NCBI RefSeq assembly: GCF_008692195.1
Contig: NZ_RXOM01000027.1
Coordinates: 1-49,290, forward strand
DNA: 49,290 nt
Origin: Salegentibacter sp. R32
Lineage (GTDB): Bacteria > Bacteroidota > Bacteroidia > Flavobacteriales > Flavobacteriaceae
Direction: 5' to 3'
This document shows, one piece after another, positions 45,563 through 49,290 of the stretch; position 1 is the first letter of the stretch, and the number at the start of each line of letters is the position of its first letter. The position numbers and the translations under genes are program-made. Under the pieces are notes generated by a model. It searched no databases. It had not been told where the DNA came from and saw nothing but the letters and a program-made list of their open reading frames with translations.

Positions 45563-45664
45563 ATGATGCATAGCAATAACATATCTTTAATATTTACCGA
45601 AATTTCTACTTCGGGCAGTATTGCTATTTCTACAATCACTACCATTACCCCGTTTGGGGTATAA
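45563..45664 (+). CDS. Threonine-operon leader peptide (Thr/Ile-rich)
   Basis: A 33-codon frame starts with ATG ATG at 45563 and stops at TAA 45662-45664, ahead of thrA. The second half is full of regulatory codons: STSGSIAISTITTITPFGV, with six Thr and five Ile among 19 residues. This is the logic of the E. coli thrL leader, where stalling at Thr and Ile codons controls attenuation. Threonine is the end product of the thr genes, and isoleucine is made from threonine. Its place just after a good promoter supports the call. Confidence 0.85.
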   Translation: MMHSNNISLIFTEISTSGSIAISTITTITPFGV

Positions 45665-45710
45665 ATAATTCATATCATCCTTAGGTTATATTGGTTTGTT
45701 TTTACAAACC
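45646..45710 (+). promoter_or_regulatory. Candidate attenuator hairpins of the threonine operon
   Basis: TACCCC (45646-45651) and GGGGTA (45656-45661) form a stem with a GTTT loop that overlaps the last codons of the leader peptide. GGTTTG (45693-45698) and CAAACC (45705-45710) form a second stem further on. Neither is followed by a convincing T-run, so the exact terminator is not resolved; the mechanism could be Rho-dependent or act by translation coupling. Confidence 0.5.
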
Positions 45711-45746
45711 GAATCACATTTTCCATTTCATCTAAAAGCAAAACTT

Positions 45747-48194
45747 ATGAAAGTTCTCAAATTTGGAGGGACTTCTGTAGCGAATGCAGAAAATATACAA
45801 CTCGTAAAAAATATTGTTCAACAACAAGCAAACTCTAAGCACTTATGCGTCGTGGTTTCAGCAATTGGCGGCGTAACCGATTTACTATTAGACTCAGCAT
45901 TTTTAGCAAGTCAACAAAAAGAAGAATATCGTGAAACCTTTATGTTAATTGAAAAAAAACATCTAGAGGTTGTCAAAAAATTAATTCCCGTTCAACAGCA
46001 AAGCTCGGTGATGAGTTTCTTAAAACGAGAACTCAATACGTTAGAAACTTTATTAGAAGGTGCTTTTTTAATTGGTGAAACCACGCCGAAACTTTTAGAT
46101 AAAATTCTGGGTTATGGTGAATTACTCTCATCAAAAATAATTCATAGTTATTTCTCTGCGGAAGGAATTTCTTGCGCGTACAAAGACAGTAGAGAATTTA
46201 TTAAAACCAACAATCAATTCGGTAAGGCGTTAGTAAATTTTGAAATCACTCAGAACAATCTAATTGAAAATATTACTGAAGCTGAAGCACAAGTTTGTTT
46301 AATGCCGGGTTTTGTGACTTCTTCCCTTTCTGGAGATTCGACAACTTTGGGCCGCGGTGGTTCAGATTATACCGCGGCGATTGTTGCTGCTGCTTTACAT
46401 GCTGAAGTTTTAGAAATTTGGACTGACGTTAGCGGAATGTTCACTGCCAATCCGCGTTTGGTGAAGCAAGCCTTGGCTATTGAAGAGATTTCGTATCAAG
46501 AAGCGATGGAACTTTCTCATTTTGGAGCAAAAGTCTTGTACCCGCCAACTATTCAGCCTGTTTTGGCAGAAGAAATTCCTATTCATATCAAAAATACGTT
46601 TTTACCTGATGAAAAAGGAACGCTCATTACCAAAAACACTAACGGTAAAAATCGCCCCGTTCGCGGAATAAGTCATATTGAAAATATTAGTTTACTTTCA
46701 CTAGAAGGTCCGGGAATGGTTGGTATTCCAGGTATTTCTAAGCGTTTTTTCGAAGTATTATCTGTTAACGAAATTAGCGTGGTACTTATCACACAGGCAT
46801 CTTCAGAACACAGCATTTGTGTAGCTATTGCCAGTGAAGATGCAGAAAAAGCAAAAGAAGCGCTCGACCAATCTTTTGCTTACGAGATTTCTTTGCATCG
46901 CATAAAACCGGTTCTTGTAGAAAACGATCAAGCCATAATTGCATTGGTTGGTGATAATATGAAAAGTCATCAAGGCTTAAGCGGAAAAATGTTTAGCGCT
47001 TTAGGTAAAAATAATGTGAATATTCGGGTAATCGCCCAAGGAGCTTCAGAACGAAATATTTCTGCAGTTATCAAAAAGGAAGACGTTAAAAAGGCTCTAA
47101 ATACGCTACACGAACGTTTTTTTGAAGAAAACGTCAAACAACTCAATCTATTTGTGATGGGCGTTGGAAATGTTGGAGCTAAATTTTTAAAGCAAATTCA
47201 GCAACAGAAGAATTTTTTAAAAGAAAATTTAAAACTGAATGTTCGCGTAATAGCACTTTCCAATTCTCGAAAAATGCATTTTCAAGAAGGCGGAATTTCG
47301 CTTAAAAATTGGGAAACACAACTTGAAAACGGAGAAAAAGCCAATAAAGATTTATTTTTTGAAAAAATAAAATCGATGAATTTACGCAACAGTATATTCG
47401 TAGATAATACAGCTAATGATGTTATTGCCGCGACCTATGCGCAATATTTAAAAAATAGTATTTCGGTAGTTACGTGCAATAAAATTGCAAGTTCTTCGGC
47501 TTATGAAAATTATGCAGAACTAAAACAACTCTCGCGCGATTATAATGCTCCATTTTTGTTTGAAACCAATGTTGGTGCCGGTTTACCGATCATCGATACT
47601 TTAAAAAATTTAGTCGCTTCCGGAGATAAGATCACTAAAATTCAAGCGGTTCTTTCAGGAAGTTTAAATTTTGTATTCAATAATTTTGATGACGATCACG
47701 AGTTTGTCGAGGTGGTAAAACAAGCGCAAGTTGAAGGTTATACAGAACCAGATCCTAAAATAGATTTAAGCGGAATTGATGTGATGCGAAAAATTCTTAT
47801 TCTCGCTCGTGAAAGTGGTTATCAATTAGAATTAGACGATATTCAAAATGAATCATTTTTACCGGAAGAATGTTTAAAAACTAAAAATGTTGAAGAATTC
47901 TTTAAAAGTTTAGAATCACATAAAGATTACTTCAATCAATTATTCAAAAGCGCTCAGCAAAACAATAGCCGACTTAAATACGTCGCGCAATTTGATAACG
48001 GAAAAGCGAGTGTTGGATTAGAAGAGATTCCGCAGCAACATTCATTTTACAATTTAGAAGGGAAAGACAATATCGTATTATTTTATACCGAAAGATACGT
48101 AGAACAACCCTTGATCATAAAAGGTGCCGGAGCCGGAGCCGATGTAACGGCATCGGGAATTTTTGCCGATATTATACGAATAGGAAATTATTAA
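45747..48194 (+). CDS. thrA: Bifunctional aspartokinase / homoserine dehydrogenase I
   Basis: About 815 residues from the ATG at 45747 (MKVLKFGGTSVANAENI); a TTG at 45696 would add a non-conserved stretch within the leader. The N-terminal aspartokinase has KFGGTSV and TLGRGGSDYTAAI, then two ACT regulatory domains around 300-455. The C-terminal homoserine dehydrogenase has MGVGNVGAKFL, VVTCNKIASSS, FETNVGAGLPIID, and VLSGSLNFVFN. It catalyses the first and third steps from aspartate to threonine, methionine and isoleucine. It is followed three bases later by thrB. Confidence 0.97.
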   Translation: MKVLKFGGTSVANAENIQLVKNIVQQQANSKHLCVVVSAIGGVTDLLLDSAFLASQQKEEYRETFMLIEKKHLEVVKKLIPVQQQSSVMSFLKRELNTLETLLEGAFLIGETTPKLLDKILGYGELLSSKIIHSYFSAEGISCAYKDSREFIKTNNQFGKALVNFEITQNNLIENITEAEAQVCLMPGFVTSSLSGDSTTLGRGGSDYTAAIVAAALHAEVLEIWTDVSGMFTANPRLVKQALAIEEISYQEAMELSHFGAKVLYPPTIQPVLAEEIPIHIKNTFLPDEKGTLITKNTNGKNRPVRGISHIENISLLSLEGPGMVGIPGISKRFFEVLSVNEISVVLITQASSEHSICVAIASEDAEKAKEALDQSFAYEISLHRIKPVLVENDQAIIALVGDNMKSHQGLSGKMFSALGKNNVNIRVIAQGASERNISAVIKKEDVKKALNTLHERFFEENVKQLNLFVMGVGNVGAKFLKQIQQQKNFLKENLKLNVRVIALSNSRKMHFQEGGISLKNWETQLENGEKANKDLFFEKIKSMNLRNSIFVDNTANDVIAATYAQYLKNSISVVTCNKIASSSAYENYAELKQLSRDYNAPFLFETNVGAGLPIIDTLKNLVASGDKITKIQAVLSGSLNFVFNNFDDDHEFVEVVKQAQVEGYTEPDPKIDLSGIDVMRKILILARESGYQLELDDIQNESFLPEECLKTKNVEEFFKSLESHKDYFNQLFKSAQQNNSRLKYVAQFDNGKASVGLEEIPQQHSFYNLEGKDNIVLFYTERYVEQPLIIKGAGAGADVTASGIFADIIRIGNY

Positions 48195-48197
48195 GCG

Positions 48198-49121
48198 ATG
48201 GAAGAAATTAAACTATTTTGCCCGGCTACCATTGCCAATGTTTCTTGTGGTTTCGATGTACTCGGACTTTGTTTAGAACAACCCGGCGATGAGATGATTA
48301 TTCGAAAATCGAAAACTCCGGGTATTCAAATCACTAAAATTGTTGGTCAGGATTTACCGCTGGAAACTGAAAAAAATGTTGCGGGAGTTGCCGGTGTAGC
48401 TTTATTAAATGATCTAAAAGAACTAAAAGCCGGTTTCGAAATTGAGATCTATAAAAATATAAAACCCGGCAGCGGAATTGGCAGTAGCGCCGCAAGTGCT
48501 GCCGGCGCAGTTTTTGGGATTAATCAATTACTTGGCGAACCTTATTCTTCCAAAGAAATTATTCCGTTTGCGATGCAAGGTGAATTATTAGCCAGTGGAG
48601 CTTTACACGCTGACAATGTGGCTCCTGCCCTTCTGGGCGGTTTCACGCTCGTGAGAAGTTATGAACCACTTGATGTGATTAAACTTCCCGTACCCGAACG
48701 ATTAATGGCAACGGTGATTCATCCTCAGTTAGAAGTGAAAACTGCCGATGCGCGTTCAGTTTTAAAACATTCCGTTTCCTTGAAAAACGCGATTACTCAA
48801 TGGGGAAATTTAGGTGGTTTAATTAGTGCTTTATATACGAGCGATTATGAGTTGTTGGCGAGATGTTTACACGATGAAATTGTCGAACCTTTACGAAGCG
48901 TCCTTATTCCCGGTTTTGATGAAGTAAAAGCAACCGCATTGAAAAACGGAGCTTTAGGCAGTGGAATTTCCGGCTCCGGCCCTTCCATTTTTGCGCTGAA
49001 TAAAGATGAAGCCACCGCAAATCAAATCGCTGCTGCCATGGCAGAGGTTTATCGTAAATTTGAAGTGGCATACGATGTTCACGTTTCAAAAATTAATCAT
49101 GATGGAATTAAGATTTTGTAA
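48198..49121 (+). CDS. thrB: Homoserine kinase
   Basis: A 307-residue GHMP kinase that phosphorylates homoserine on the way to threonine. The N-terminal PATIANVSCGFDVLGLCLE, the GHMP phosphate-binding motif KPGSGIGSSAASAAGAVFG near 90-108 and the C-terminal GSGISGSGPSIFAL near 252 are typical. The gene starts three bases after thrA and is certainly in the same operon. thrC would be expected next but is not in the 169 bp left in the window. Confidence 0.96.
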   Translation: MEEIKLFCPATIANVSCGFDVLGLCLEQPGDEMIIRKSKTPGIQITKIVGQDLPLETEKNVAGVAGVALLNDLKELKAGFEIEIYKNIKPGSGIGSSAASAAGAVFGINQLLGEPYSSKEIIPFAMQGELLASGALHADNVAPALLGGFTLVRSYEPLDVIKLPVPERLMATVIHPQLEVKTADARSVLKHSVSLKNAITQWGNLGGLISALYTSDYELLARCLHDEIVEPLRSVLIPGFDEVKATALKNGALGSGISGSGPSIFALNKDEATANQIAAAMAEVYRKFEVAYDVHVSKINHDGIKIL

Positions 49122-49148
49122 AATATAAGATTCAAAAAATTTAGAAGT

Positions 49149-49290
49149 AGGATGAGATCCCGTATCAAGCCCGCCTGCCGGACTCTTAGGTTTGTAAAAT
49201 GATTTTGAATTAATTTTCCAAAAGAAAAGGATGGGTGAACTTTCCTGCCGGCTAGAATTTGAGTTCTATTGCCCGTATTAGTCCCATCCT
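49149..49290. repeat. Inverted/direct repeat block at the right edge
   Basis: AGGATGGG at 49228-49235 is the reverse complement of CCCATCCT at 49283-49290. A related AGGATGAGATCCC lies at 49149-49161, and CCTGCCGG occurs in direct orientation at 49174-49181 and 49244-49251. GC content is higher than in surrounding gaps. It is cut by the window end. Confidence 0.6.

Noticed and set aside
1-49290. CRISPR array
   Set aside because: No regularly spaced direct repeats of 23-40 bp were seen anywhere.

Overview
The window looks like chromosomal DNA from a member of the Flavobacteriaceae (Bacteroidota). It is AT-rich. Gene starts mostly lack Shine-Dalgarno sequences and several carry a TAnnTTTG-type -7 element. 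Secreted proteins have flavobacterial signal ends (FAQ, FSQ, or SC lipoboxes). The primary sigma factor is the short ~288-residue Bacteroidota form. I cannot name the genus from sequence alone.

Layout. 0.2-16 kb is mostly housekeeping: two tiny one-helix membrane proteins, an FKBP isomerase, the primary sigma factor, an SDR/aldo-keto reductase pair, a DUF1206 membrane protein followed by penicillin-binding protein 1A, an SdiA-regulated-like protein overlapping a FUSC-family protein, an MscS-type channel, a VTT-like membrane protein, a DEAD/DEAH helicase, a VanX-like dipeptidase and a Pmp3/YqaE peptide. galE lies at 16-17 kb.

17.1-27.1 kb is an accessory tract. Thirteen consecutive genes or remnants lie on the minus strand, most as single genes separated by roughly 100-200 bp. 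They include small secreted or membrane proteins, a serine hydrolase, two lipoproteins, a methyltransferase, a toxin-antitoxin remnant with a truncated ParE/RelE-like toxin, two unrelated TIR-like proteins that each keep the Glu of an N-V-[IL]-x-E-x-G-F motif, and a membrane protein overlapping a DGQHR-domain protein. A related ~32-bp sequence abuts the stop codons of two of these genes. A ~200-bp imperfect palindrome sits in the largest gap. This is the best place to look for an uncharacterised conflict or defence system.

27.3-49.3 kb returns to core functions: DUF3817 protein, acyl-CoA thioesterase, NUDIX hydrolase, DUF72 protein, 7TM-HD phosphodiesterase, thiolase, NlpC/P60 peptidase, TPR protein, gyrA, clpC, two paralogous small proteins, hutH, nnr, and a threonine operon (thrA-thrB). 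The threonine operon is preceded by a Thr/Ile-rich leader peptide that points to attenuation control. REP-like inverted repeats built on TGTATCGAGA/TCTCGATACA occur at 7.4 and 27.9 kb, and further inverted repeats lie at 34.3 kb and at the right edge.
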